DNA from: Balamuthia mandrillaris
Lineage: Eukaryota; Discosea; Longamoebia; Balamuthiidae
Direction: 5' to 3'
Length of the DNA stretch: 64,000 nt
Assembly: GCA_031835245.1 (NCBI GenBank)
Contig: JAVKOQ010000005.1
Location: 186,001-250,000 of the forward strand
Shown here in pieces: positions 32,272-43,084 of the stretch (within the stretch, counting starts at the first letter, position 1; each line of letters opens with the position of its first letter). The position numbers and the translations under genes were made by a program. The notes beneath the pieces are model-generated. The model made no database searches, was not told the DNA's origin, and was given only the letters and a program-made list of their open reading frames with translations.

Positions 32272-33599
32272 CTAAAAGTTTTGGTAGGTGGAGTCGCCGC
32301 CGCCGCCACGCAGCCGCAAGTACAAGGAATGCAAGGTGCGGCCGGTGTACTTGCAGCCGTCCCAAACCAGACCCGGCAGCGCCTTCCAGAACTGGAGGTT
32401 GGGTATGAGCTCCCACCCGCTCTCCTCCTTCTTGTACTTTTGCCAGAGCACTCCTCCAACGAGGTACACCACCGTCACGCACACCAAGCTGCTCTCCTCC
32501 GTTCATTAGTCTTTTTCTCCCAACACACACAACGCACACCAAAAGAACAAACAAACAAGCAATAAGAGAAGGATAAGAGCCGAGAAGAACGTTACCAGAT
32601 GATGAAGATCCAGCCACCAGCCAGCCCTCCGCTCTTTTCATCTCCTCCAGAGCTGCGTTCGTTGGTGGGGCAGCCGTACTTGCTCGTAAACGTGAAGCGG
32701 TGATCCGCTGCATAACGAGAGAAACAGAAAAGCAGAGAGGCAGAGAGCGAGAGAGCAAAGTGACGCGAGAGAATAGAAGAAAAAAAAAAGCGGGGAAGAG
32801 GGAGGCAGAGAAGACAGTCAGCAAGGCAGCGTCATAGCAAAGAAACGGAAGGGGGGGGTAGGGTAAACATGCCATCCTCGATGAGATCACACCGGAAGGA
32901 GGGGGGAGCGTCCCTGTTGCACACAAATTTGATGGTGGAGGTACGACCACCGTCTCCGTCCGTCAAGTGTATGGTAAAGCCAGTGCCCGTGGGATTGTTC
33001 TCACTCTGCCACTGTGCTGACCCGCGCTTGCCTAAACCTAAAAACAGGCCACCACCTTTTACGCACAACAGAAGCACGTGAATACAAGAGATGTACAACG
33101 AAGATGAGAGAGGAAGAACGCAGAAGGAAGAAGAAGCAGAAGAAGAAGAAGAAGAAGAAGAAGAAGAAGAAGAAGAAGAAGAAGAAGAAGAAGAAGAAGA
33201 AGAAGAAGAAGAAGAAGAAGAAGAAGAAGAAGAACAAGAAGAAGAACAAGAAGCAGCAGCAGCAGACGCAGAAGACGCAGAAGCAGAAGCAGAAGCAGAA
33301 AAAGAATATCAAGCAGAAGCAATAATGTTACCTTCGAAGCATGTGGACTGGTCTCCTTGGGGGTTTTGACAGTACTCCTCATCGACAAGGCCACAAGGCA
33401 CAAACAAGTACTTGTTGCCACTGGAGTCATAGCAAAAGACCTCCCCCACCTCACTGGCCGCCGCTGTAAAGTCGTACTGATTTCCTGTGTCCGGGTAGGT
33501 GTGTTGGCAGTAGGGCGCTCCTTCCACCAGCAGCCCGCCGCCAAGCAACGTCGCCGCCACCACCAGAGCCAATGCAGCTGCTATCCTCAGTATCCCCAT
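32272..33599 (-). CDS. Mannose-6-phosphate-receptor-homology (MRH) membrane receptor, CD-MPR-like
   Basis: 253 residues from four exons: 33332-33599, 32873-33037, 32596-32707 and 32272-32488. A signal peptide (ALALVVAATLLGGGLLVEG) leads into a cysteine-rich lumenal MRH domain: YCQHTYPDTGNQYDF, GEVFCYDSSGNKYLF, EYCQNPQGDQSTCFE, STIKFVCNRDA and DHRFTFTSKYGCPT. One membrane segment (GGWIFIICLVCVTVVYLVGG) is followed by ELIPNLQFWKALPGLVWDGC, which matches the juxtamembrane part of CD-MPR. The tail ends STYQNF, a C-terminal YxxPhi sorting signal. It probably cycles between Golgi and endosomes carrying lysosomal hydrolases. Intron 2 has a GC donor (GCATGT) and phase is preserved on both sides. ATG27 is a close alternative in the MRH group. 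Confidence 0.8.
33130..33238 (-). repeat. (TTC)n trinucleotide repeat in intron
   Basis: About 110 bp of GAA on the plus strand, TTC in the sense direction of the CD-MPR-like gene, within its first intron (33038-33331), followed by a CTTCTG-like stretch. Confidence 0.95.
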
Positions 33600-34033
33600 T
33601 CGTTGTTTTATTTTTTTGAGAAAAATCGATCTCTACAATTCTTTGCGTTACTCTCTTCTTGCTCTTCTTTTTCTCTCTTCCTTTCTTTTGTTTTTGTCCT
33701 TTGGAGCGGATTTTTGCGTTTCTTTTTCTTTTCATCGCTAATTTCGTCGAGATTTTCCATTATTAATCAATTAATTACGACGAACATCTGGTTCTGTTAT
33801 CGGGTCGTCGCGAAATGTCGACAATTTTTTTTGTGCCTTCTGTTATGAACAGAACTTTTAAAGACATAACTACAATCTATTTACTTTTAAACAACAATAA
33901 TAACATCAAAGGCAAGCCCTCTTCCTCCATGAATAAAGGTCGCCTTTGAACACACCCTACCAACCTACACATGCCCACTCTAAACAAATTCTACACAGGA
34001 GCATGCAAACGAAGAGGAGCGCTATGGCTGCTG
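33600..34033. other. Intergenic region, CD-MPR promoter and WD40-TPR 3' flank
   Basis: 434 bp. AT-rich near 33760-33910 (TTAATCAATTAATTACG). No gene seen. Confidence 0.5.
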
Positions 34034-34247
34034 CTAGGTGCTGCTATCTTGTGATAACTGCTGCTCCTCATTTACCTCTGCCTCTTCTGATGGAGTGCCT
34101 GCTCTAATAGCGTGCTGTCGTCCTTCTTCCAACAAGTTATTGACCTCAGTGTTGCGTGGCATGATGCGATGTGCCTGCTCCAAGTCTGGAAGTGCTTTAT
34201 CCCATTCTCCTTTTGCTATATACGCTTTGGCTGTGTGGAGAGAGAAT

Positions 34248-34291
<44 letters not shown>

Positions 34292-36586
34292 GAGAGATCA
34301 CATGAGACGAATGAAGACGTAAAGAAGAGGAGAGAAGAATCAAACCTCTCCGAAAGAGGGCCTTAATACTGTTGGGTTGAGACTGCAATAGCTCTGTACA
34401 ATCATGGATGACCCGGTCCCACTGCTCCAACTTCAACAGACACGCTGTCTTGTTGAGCATGCATAAAAACTTGCACTTATCCTTTTTCCTTTGAACGCGG
34501 GAGGAAGAGGCCTCAAAGGAGGAGAGATGACTGATAGCCCTCTCGTATTCTTCAAGACTGGCTTCGTATTCTCCCTGATTGAAGTAGGTATTTCCGTTCG
34601 TTCGCATCTCGTTTGCCATCGCTATCAGCTCCATGTCTGCTTCCTCTAGTTCTGCATCCTCACCACCAGTTTCTGTCATGGTCGTAGAAGCATCCTCTGA
34701 TCCTCCTTCCCCTTCCTCTCCTCCAGAGTCACGCCTTTCTCGGCGGTTTCGCAACAGACCCAACAAATTCCATAGGTTTAGTATAGAACCTATTCCAAAC
34801 TGAATGTTTTAGACATGATATAGCAAGGTTAGAAGTCATTGAACCGGGTAAAAAGGGGTAACATGTTCAGCCGCCAGTTACACAAAAACGTACCTCGGGA
34901 GGAGGATCTTGATTTTCTTTCAAAATAAAGGCAGCATGGGAAGAACGGAAGGTGGGACCTGCACCTGGATGCCATACCTTGGCATCAGAATCAATTCCAC
35001 ATGTAGCAAGGAACGGGAAGAATGGATGTGGTGCCACTCCATTTACCACGTTCTCATCCGCCTCCAGCAGCTGCACAAGCTTACCATCGCTGGTACGCCA
35101 AATGAAGGCATGGCCGCAATCGCTGCCAGTGGTAACGTACTCGCTGTCTGCCAGGAAGGCTATTTCTTTAAGAAAAGTGCGAGCGTTGCGATGACCCTTA
35201 AAGTGCTGCACAACGGTATCGGTGCGCAATGCAGAGGGGATAGAGGAGCTGCCTCCTACTTCTGCAGCAGACGTCTTCCTTTCCGAACGGAAAGTGTCAC
35301 TTACATCAAAGAGATAGGCGTCTTCATGGCTGTAGGTGGCAACGATCTGATGTTTGGAGTCCATGTCCACGCCTGTTACGGAGATAGGAGACCATTCGTT
35401 GTTGTTCTGGTAGCTCTCCCAAACAGAAGCAGGACAATGCCGCCCAATGCAGCGATAAGCACTGGTGTTGTTGCTGTTGGAAGCAGTACCGCGGATAGCA
35501 GGCACGCGAAGATCGTAGAGGCGAACTATAGGATTCGCGCATCCCAATGCAAACAAAGAGGAACCCATAGGGCACATCGCTATCGAGTTGACGGAGAGCT
35601 TGCCTTCCTCGCCGACGTTGCGCAAGTCCACAACCACATTGCCTTCGCTTGCAGCGTCCGCCGTGTTTCTCATACGCAGGTCGAAGAGGCGAACGGTGCC
35701 GTCCTGGTTGGCTGAAAGGAAAACGTGAGCAGAGTCTGGCAAGAATGCCAACTTGAGGACCATGTGCGTGTCTGAAAAGAGGAGTTGGCTGGCATCCTCT
35801 CCGTGGCTTCTTTCCAGATAGGTAGCCCTTATCTCTCCGTCCATGCCGCAGGATATCGCTCTCGTGTCGTTGCTGTGAGGCACGAACTTGGCGCAGAAAA
35901 TGTTGCGGCTGTGGCCAGTTGATACGTCCACTTGTAGCTTATAGTTGGGTGCGCCTCCCCATACACCCTTTTTCGTTCAATAGTTGTTTCAAACATGAAC
36001 ATGAACAAGAGGACCAGAGCAAAGAAGAAAGCAGAACAAGAGAAGAAGAACAACAGCAAGAACAAGCGCATACCAAATGACAGTCATCAGAGCCGGTGAT
36101 GAGACGGGTGCCTTCCTCGTTCCAATGAATGGTATTAACGCAGCCACGATGATGCTCCAACCTCTTATGCAAGTAAAGGCGCGACACAAATGAAACGTTG
36201 GTCTGGCAATGTCGCTTGAACGTGTTACCTTTCAGCGCTGCCTTTCGCTTTCCTGTTTGATGTGCGTTAGGGCATGCTAGCCAGAAGAACACCAAATGAA
36301 TATTTTAAAACAAGAAACACTTACTTGTAGTTGTGGTGGTGGGGGCTTCCTCTTGTGAGGCCTGTTGGCCCTCTTCCATTTCTGAGGAGGAGGAGTGGAC
36401 GGGCTTGGCTTCTTCATCCGCTGATCCCTCCACGTCGGAAGATGCTCTCCCGTTCTCCGTTTGCTTTTTGGGCTCCTCGGGAGCGAATGGAAGGGAGGTG
36501 TACGGGGTAAACTTGCGGCTGGCACGGAAGACAGGCCCATCCGCTTGCCTTTGCTTCAGCAGCCACGGCAGGCTGGCCATTCTCAT
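34034..36586 (-). CDS. WD40-TPR protein (WDTC1/DCAF-like)
   Basis: Likely substrate receptor for a CUL4-DDB1 ubiquitin ligase, by similarity to WDTC1 (DCAF9). The ATG at 36586 opens MRMASLPWLLKQRQADGP. Later exons give RLEHHRGCVNTIHWNEEGT and LITGSDDCH, then VDVSTGHSRNIFCAKFVP, GTVRLFDLR and CATCGIDSDAKVWHPGAG, which are WD repeats of the DCAF8/WDTC1 type. A GTACGT donor at 34893 joins PPE to FGIGSILNLWNLLGL at 34799, adding a C-terminal TPR block (ANEMRTNGNTYFNQGEYEAS, MLNKTACLLKLEQWDRVIHD, AKAYIAKGEWDKALPDLEQA), ending SQDSST. Human WDTC1 has further WD repeats after its TPRs; here they are absent. One exon near 36190-36240 is unresolved. Confidence 0.78.
34252..34290 (-). repeat. (CT)n microsatellite in intron
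   Basis: About 38 bp of GA on the plus strand, CT in sense, in the last intron of the WD40-TPR gene. Confidence 0.95.
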
Positions 36587-36896
36587 CGAGGGAGGAAGCG
36601 GTGTGCGTGCCAGCTGCTGGTGGCAGGGTTTTTGCTGTGTCTGCTGCTACTTGGCGGGGCGGCAGATCGATCCATTACTTTGTACGAAAGTTGATTGGTG
36701 AATACGAGAAATTTCGTCAATCGTATGACGTCATATCCTGAGGGGTCGTGCGGTATGGGCATTCACCAAAAAAAAAAAAGCAGTCAAAGAAGAAATAGCC
36801 TTTGTTTTTTGTGTAGCCAAAGCGTAGCAGCACAGCATCCTTGCCACCACCCCCCTCTCTGTGGGACGCTTCTCTCGTACTTGAAAAACAAAAACA
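36587..36896. promoter_or_regulatory. Divergent WD40-TPR / CSN1 upstream region
   Basis: 310 bp between divergent start codons. An A-tract (36768-36779) and, downstream, GTGTAGCC and GCGTAGCAGC (about 36812-36827) lie 70-130 bp before the CSN1 ATG. TGACGTCA lies at about 36725-36732, a CRE-like palindrome. Confidence 0.5.
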
Positions 36897-38467
36897 ATGG
36901 CTGACAAAATGAAGCTCGAAGAGGGAGGCGAAGGCGGTTCTTCCTCTGAGGCCGGTTCCTCGTCCTCCCCTGCCACCGTGTCGCACAAGGACTTTGACCT
37001 GGAGGGCTACCTTGCCAACTACTCTGGGCACACCAAGATCGCCCGCGCGCTCTTCATTGCGGAGCATGCCAAGGACCTGGAGTCGGAGGCCCTGCGTCTG
37101 GCCGTGTCCGAAGTGAAGAACACCACCAACACCACCCTGTACAAAGAAATCATGGAGAAGGCTGGCTCCAAGCTGCCCGCCCCGTACTCCACGTTGGACC
37201 GCGAATGGGTCGACTCTGTGGACAAGAGGGCACAGCAGCAGCTCGAACGCTTGGAGCTTGAGCTCAACGGCTACAAAACAAACCTCATCAAGGAGAGCAT
37301 TAGGGTATTTATTTGTTTTCGAATATTTCCTGGGTTGAAACGCTCCTGTCGTTCTCCTATCTAATCGCAATTTTCCTTCTTTTCGATGTGGTTATGCATG
37401 CATCAATAGATGGGCCACAACGACTTGGGTGACTTCCACTATGATCGCGGCGACCTCAACGCCGCTCTCAAGTGTTACGTTCGCACACGAGACTACTGCA
37501 CCACTTCCAAACACATAACTTCCATGTGCCTCAACGTCATCAAAGTGAGCATCGAGATGGGCAACTTTGCGCACGTGATCAACTACGTTAACAAAGCGGA
37601 GCAAACGCCTGACTTGCAGGATCCCATTGTCATCGCCAAACTCAAGAGCTGTGCAGGTCTGGCCCACCTCGAGAACCGCAAGTACAAGGTTGCTGCTCGC
37701 AAGTTCTTGGAAACCAACTTTGAACTTGGCAACAACTTCTCTGATGTTAGTATTACTTTGCTGTTCTCTTCGCTCCATTCTTTTGCTCAACCCATTTACG
37801 ATAAACAAACAGGTAATCTCACCACAAGATGTGGCCATTTATGGAGGTCTCTGTGCATTGGCCATGTTTGATCGGAGGGAACTCAAAACAAAGGTCATCG
37901 ACAACCCTACCTTCAAAAACTTTTTGGAGCTCGTGCCTCAAGTTCGAGAGCTCATCAACGACTTTTACAACTGCCGCTACGCATCCTGTCTTAACTACTT
38001 GCAAGAGTTGAAGGGGGATCTCTTGTTGGACCTCCATTTGCACGACCATGTGGAAGCTCTCTACCAAAAGATTCGCAACAAGGCCCTCGTGCAGTATTTC
38101 AGCCCCTTCATCTCGGTGGATCTCAACACTATGGCCCAAGCCTTCAACACCGATGTTGGTGGCCTCGAGAAGGAGCTCTCTGGCTTGATCATGGAAGGCT
38201 CCATTCAGGCTCGAATTGACAGTCAAAACAAGGTTTGGCGCTGACGCTCTCTTTGCTCATACTTTTCAACTTTACAATTTGCTCACCGCTCTTCTCTTTT
38301 AGATTCTATACGCGCGTACGGCCAACCAACGTTGTGTTACCTTTGAGAAGGCCCTTAAGATGGGAGAGGAATACCAACGCAACACAAAGGCCATGCTGCT
38401 TAGGGTTGATCTTATGAAACATGATTTCGTGGTTCGCCCCAGAGAAGAAATGATCAGAGAGAAGTAG
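36897..38467 (+). CDS. CSN1: COP9 signalosome subunit 1
   Basis: CSN1/GPS1 scaffolds the deneddylase complex that acts on cullin-RING ligases. Four exons keep frame: 36897-37304, 37410-37745, 37813-38232 and 38303-38467. Signatures: [20 protein letters not shown] and [19 protein letters not shown] at the N-terminus; [20 protein letters not shown] and [14 protein letters not shown], the RPN7-type helical repeats; [19 protein letters not shown]; then the PCI winged helix with [20 protein letters not shown] and [19 protein letters not shown], and the final [18 protein letters not shown]. Length about 442 residues is normal. The family is shared with RPN7, but the sequence is CSN1 in type. Introns are short and pyrimidine-rich. 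Confidence 0.93.
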
Positions 38468-38560
38468 ATGTAAGCCATTGTCTTGTCAGCACCCCTTCCC
38501 TCCTTTTTTTTTTTTCCCTGTTTCCTAGTATTAAAAACACAACAAAGACAGAGCTGCGAA

Positions 38561-41055
38561 TTATTCGGAGGTTGTAGAACGTTGCAGCTGTTGATAAAAG
38601 TATTCGAAAAGTTGGCTGTACATCTTTTGTGGGCTTCCTCTTAGTACTTGATCACAAAGAGTGAAGAAGGAGAAGAAGAAGAAGAAGAAGAAGAAGAAGA
38701 AGAAGAAGAAGAAGAAGAAGAAGAAGAACAAGAAGAACAAGAAGAACAAGAACAAGAAGAACAAGAACAAGAAGAAGAAGAAGGAGCAGGTACCTGAGCA
38801 AGAATGTCTTGGGCTTGGTTTGCGGAATAACCAGTGGTGGTCACGTAATCACCTTTGCTGGGGTTCAAGTTCGGAGTCCTGCATTGAATGACACAGCGCA
38901 CCTCCTCTTCCGAATACAAAGAACATGGCGTTGGCCCTCCCTCCAACAGAACAGGATAGACGTGGCCTAGTTTAGCAGTCTCGCCCTTATGTTGGTTGTG
39001 AAGACATGGCCCACAGCGTGCAGCCAAGGCTTGGCTTACCCTGCTGCCTTTGCTCGAAAACCGCCAGTTCACCTCGTTCGCCACAAAACTATTGGTTCAG
39101 CATAGGTATGAGAGCATTTCTCCTTTCTTTTCTTGTCTTTTCTGTTCTTTTTGTGCTTGCAAAGAAGGGATAAAGATAGAAAGGAAGCGTACCAGCAAGG
39201 AGTGGAGTGTTGAGTCTTCAACTGAGTTATGTCGGCGTGTTGAACAAGAAAGCGTGGAAGTTTCTCTGAACGCGATGTAATGCTCTTCAATTGTGACGAG
39301 AAGAAGCAGAACGGATCAACCTCTGCTTCCTTGCCGTCATCAAAGTAAAGTTGTTGCAGGCGAGGATGTATGCATAGAATCAAGGTGAAGTCCTCGCCGG
39401 TGTGAGCATCCAGAAACTTTGTCACGGAATGCAACAGCAGGTCGCAAGCCTTTCCAGAGTCGAACCGCAAAAATGGCGCAGTGCAGAAAGGAGGAAAGGC
39501 AAGACAGCGCGCACCTTCCAGTTTGGCAAAGTTGATAGATAAGAGGGGAGGAAGTGGTTGTGCTGAGTTAGTTGATAGTTTTTGTTGTTGATGAGTGGTA
39601 GCTCTTGGCTCGTCCGTTGCTCGTTTCACCTGTTGTGGAGGCATTTCTGCTTCGGAACTTGGTCCTCCTGTTGATTTTATTAGAGGTGGAGGGCGATGAT
39701 GCTGGTGGGAAAGGGGTTTGGAAGGATCTGCTGATACTGATATGGTGGTGTTTATATGAGGAAGGAACTTGGAGGGTTGTTTGTGTTGATCCTTCTTCTC
39801 TTCCTCCTCTTCTTCCGCAGGAGCTTCCAACTTGACAACTTTCTTCTTGGCATCAACAGGGCTAGTAAAAGATTAGTCGGGAAAAACAAAGCAGAGAGAG
39901 AGAGAGAGAGAGAGAGAGCACAAACACAATACGCAGCATTTTCTTTTTGCCGCTTGCTGTAATCGATGTAGACTCTTGTGCTGGCGTTGGACGTTTGGTT
40001 TCGCTGCTGTCTTTGGTGGATTTGGTGTTGGTTTGTGGTTCTGCACCAGCTGTGGCCGTGGTTTTGGCAGTCGTTTTGTTGGTTGAGGAGGTAGTTTTGG
40101 ATGGAATGGGAGGAACAGGATCGGTTATAGCAACGTCTTTCGTGGTAGTCTTGTGGCTTTGTTCTTTGCCTTTGTATGCAATGTTGAGCTCTTTTGCTTT
40201 GGTAGGATCCTTTGTAGTAGTTGTGGAGGAAGAAGAAGCGTTGCCAACAGAAGGCTGTGTTTGCTCTTCCAGGTGAGGATGGCTGAACTGCAGGAAATGG
40301 TCAGGATTGCGCCGAAAGCATTTTTCTCCATACTTGCAAACAGGGAGCCCCTTCTGCCTATTAAGGGCGGCTGACTGCTGTTCTTCTTCTTCTCTATCCT
40401 CGTGGCGAGGCTTCTTAATCCACATGCCTGCGCTAGCAGCACTACTACTGCTGCTGCTAGCTTCAGCAACAGAGGATGGTTCCTCGGCAGGAGCTGCCTT
40501 TCTTTTTTTGGTTGTTGTTGTAGCTTTCGCTTGGTGGTGGTTGTCAGCTGCTCCATATTCGATGTGTAGAGTGTACGTGAACTCGTTGTTAGGGCTCGGG
40601 ATCAGTGCAAACGAGTCTCCGCTTTGCAGGAAGTAAGTCTGTCCGGTGGTCATCTCCATCGGTTCTTGTTGCAGCTTCTCATTGGCGTCCCTCTGCAGGT
40701 AGCTTGGGTTCCTTCCTTCCTGTTGCAAAGCACCCATCAGGCATTCGCGTTTGTCGAGAGGCACAGAAAGAGAAAACGAGAGACCAGGAGAGCGCGAGCA
40801 AGAGAATAGCGTAACGAGAGCGAGAACAGAGCGGCGGGCGGAGACGAAACGTACCTTGACGAAGGACACGCCCGTGTGGGCAACGGTCAAGAGGGCCTGG
40901 TTTCGACTGCAGCGCTTGTCGGTGATGCCCAGGAGGGAGCCTCTCCCCAAAGGAGTAGCGCCGAACGGCAGGATAATCATGTTGCCATCTCTGGTCAGCA
41001 GCATCGCTTGCTTCACAGGGCGACCTTCACCACCATCGCGCCCTTCTCTCTCCAT
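38561..41055 (-). CDS. FHA-PBZ-macro domain DNA-damage protein (APLF/aprataxin-like)
   Basis: 673 residues from five exons: 40855-41055, 39926-40719, 39193-39861, 38794-39088 and 38561-38623; all phases agree. The N-terminal FHA is of aprataxin/PNKP/APLF type (LPFGATPLGRGSLLGITDK, CSRNQALLTV), expected to bind phosphothreonine in XRCC1/XRCC4-like partners. A basic KKRK stretch is followed by a PBZ poly(ADP-ribose) finger, CKYGEKCFRRNPDHFLQFSH. After a long Thr/Ser linker, GARCLAFPPFCTAPFLRFDS and FTLILCIHPRLQQLYF lead into a macro-type domain: LPRFLVQHADITQLK, CCFVANEVNWRFSSKGSRVS, ALAARCGPCLHN, NLNPSKGDYVTTTGY and ILAQMYSQLFEYFYQQL. This second part resembles the macro region of plant aprataxin-like proteins. 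No HIT domain is seen. Confidence 0.75.
38666..38786 (-). repeat. (TTC)n trinucleotide repeat in intron
   Basis: About 115 bp of GAA/GAACAA on the plus strand, TTC in sense, in the last intron (38624-38793) of the FHA-PBZ-macro gene. Confidence 0.95.
39891..39919 (-). repeat. (CT)n microsatellite in intron
   Basis: About 27 bp of GA on the plus strand, CT in sense, in intron 2 of the FHA-PBZ-macro gene. Confidence 0.9.
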
Positions 41056-41124
41056 TTCTTTGCTTTCTTGCTTGGCTTTTCTTCGAGGAAAAATTTGAAG
41101 AAAAAAGCTTAACACAGCCGCAAG

Positions 41125-42199
41125 ATGGAGGAACCTTTGCCGGAGGAAGGGGAGGAGGAGGAGGAAGAAGAGGTTGGACACCTTCTGATTGTACGTTTTC
41201 TCTAGCTCTCTCTCTCTCTCTCTCTCCAGTTTGTGCTTGGTTTGTGGTTTTGTGTGGTGACACCAGGTTAAATAATAACAGGATGAGGAAGAGCAGGAAC
41301 CGCCGCCCCCTACTTCTTCTTTAAAGAGCGGTGCTGGGGGCAATGCCTCCCGCCGAAAGAGAAAGACACCTCTTTCCAGAACAATGCCTGATGGCCTTGT
41401 TGAAGACAGCAGCAGCCGCTCCCCCAAAAAACTTAGGTACCACCAACTAAACCCTCCCGGCCGATGTTTGCTGGCCACTAACACTCGTGCCTGTGATTTG
41501 TTTCGTTTGTTTTCAAAATAGACTGGAGGACGGCACGTTGAGGGTGAAGGGGCGGTGCATGGCCCCCACGGAAGCCCTTGCCCAGCCCTCCTTGTACTCG
41601 TTGGCACGGCTGTGGCTTGATAACATGACCGCTTCTATCGCCACCCAAGACCAAGAGGTCTTCCTCCTTTCCCCTCTTCCCTCACCACCCTCCTCCTTCT
41701 TCTTCTTCTTCTTCTTCTTCTTGTTCTTCTTCTTCTTCTTCTTCTTCTTGTTCTTCTTCTTCTTCTTCTTCTTCTTCTTCTTCTTCTTCTTCTTCTTCTT
41801 CTTCTTCTTCTTCTTCTTCTTTCTTCTTCTTCTTCTTCTTCTTCTTCTTCTTCTTCTTCTTCTTCTTCTTCTTCTTCTTCTTCTTCTTCTTCTTCTTCTT
41901 CTTCTTCTTCTTCTTCTCCTTCTGCTGCTGCTCCTCCTCTTCTCTTGCTGCACTTTGTTGGCTTGACTGACGGTTGTTTCTTTTGTCCTTTTCTTGCAAA
42001 AGGGGAGCAGCAACAGCGACTCAGCGAAAGCTATGCGACGGATAAAGCTGCCTAGGCCTGCTCCACATACCAAATACTCACTGGCGCGTGGCCCTCCCCC
42101 ACGTCCTCCTCACACCTCTCAGGATTTTGATGTACACTTATACTACTACTACCTTATGTCGCTAGCCCTGTTCTCATCATCCTCTCGCTTCTATCCTCT

Positions 42200-42238
<39 letters not shown>

Positions 42239-42546
42239 CTCACTGGGTCCATTACAGAGATTGATCAACCCATCCAACGGGCCTTCCATAGAAGCTCTTC
42301 AAAAGGGTCACAGGGACTATGCTCACGTATTGCGAACATGGTTTGTACTTATTCCTCCCTTGCTTCCCCGCTATGTCCTTCCTTGTTCCTTAGACACTAA
42401 GTGGTATTGTTTTTTTTGGTAGGTTTAACAATCAACACTTGCACCGGTTGAATCGGTACAAAGCACGGCTGGCCAAGCTGCTCCCTCAGCCTTTAGAAGG
42501 CGTCCAACATCACCAAGGTCGAGACGGCAGAGACTCTCCCACCTAA
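41125..42546 (+). CDS. LIN37: LIN37-like subunit of the MuvB/DREAM complex
   Basis: LIN37 is a MuvB core subunit that represses cell-cycle genes. Six exons keep frame to give 230 residues: 41125-41190, 41282-41436, 41522-41657, 42003-42131, 42258-42340 and 42423-42546. Similarity to animal LIN37 rests on the order of three short blocks: a basic stretch then PDGLVED (animal DDGLAEG), LYSLARLWLDN (animal LYPICRAWMRN), and a C-terminal helical block HRDYAHVLRTW-FNNQHLHRLNRYKARL matching the R-W...RY terminal region. The N-terminus is Glu-rich. One intron is 345 bp, mostly (TTC)n. The blocks are short, so the call is probable and not certain. The start codon lies 69 bp from that of the divergent FHA-PBZ-macro gene. 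Confidence 0.65.
41696..41917 (+). repeat. (TTC)n trinucleotide repeat, about 220 bp, in LIN37 intron
   Basis: Nearly uninterrupted CTT/TTC units with a few TTG and one extra T near 41821. It occupies intron 41658-42002. It generates long open frames on both strands (poly-Phe/Leu, poly-Lys/Arg/Glu) that are not genes. Confidence 0.97.
42208..42236 (+). repeat. (CT)n microsatellite in LIN37 intron
   Basis: About 26 bp of CT repeats in the intron between exons 4 and 5, pyrimidines in sense. Confidence 0.9.
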
Positions 42547-43084
42547 CTCCATTTGGATGAGCTATCTACCAAGCTTTTCTTGATAGATACGTACTGTTGA
42601 TAATAAAATAGAAATCAACTTACAAAGGCAGTGCTCGAGTCCTCCTCCTCCTCCTCCTCTCTCTCTCTCTCTCTCTGTCTCTGTAAAGCATGGTAGAGGC
42701 AATGCCAAACTGTTCATCCCATTTCGTGCACAGCCGTTGCTGCTGGCATGAATATGTGTCTCCTGACAAAATGCTGCCCACTAAAGAATGCTAGGCGACC
42801 TAAGAAAGCCCTTTGCCGAGCAGAGTGCAGCACACACACCCCAACCTCGCTTATACATACGTACAGGATTTATTCATTTCAAGGAACAATGGCGTGAGGT
42901 GCCGGTCACCTCACCTCACCATCATCTTGCCCTGCTGCATAAAACTGGCAGGGGGGTATGGCGTGCTGGATGGCACACCACCACTTCATAAAGTGATAGA
43001 GGCAGATGACAATGGGAGGGTGGTTGTACCCTACGCGCCCGCCATGCCTCCTCATACCCTCCCTTCCAGCCCCATGCGCATGGT
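42547..43084. other. Convergent 3' region LIN37 / ETFRF1
   Basis: 538 bp between convergent stop codons. An AATAAAATAG motif follows the LIN37 stop (about 42600). A (TCC)n/(CT)n run is at about 42638-42677. No gene seen. Confidence 0.5.

Noticed and set aside
31944-32950. Long minus-strand frame with KERKKERK repeats
   Set aside because: It is the (TTTC)n repeat read through, joined by chance to frames antisense to and out of phase with the CD-MPR-like exons.
41513-42073. Arg/Lys-rich and poly-Glu open frames
   Set aside because: They read the (TTC)n tract inside a LIN37 intron on the antisense strand.
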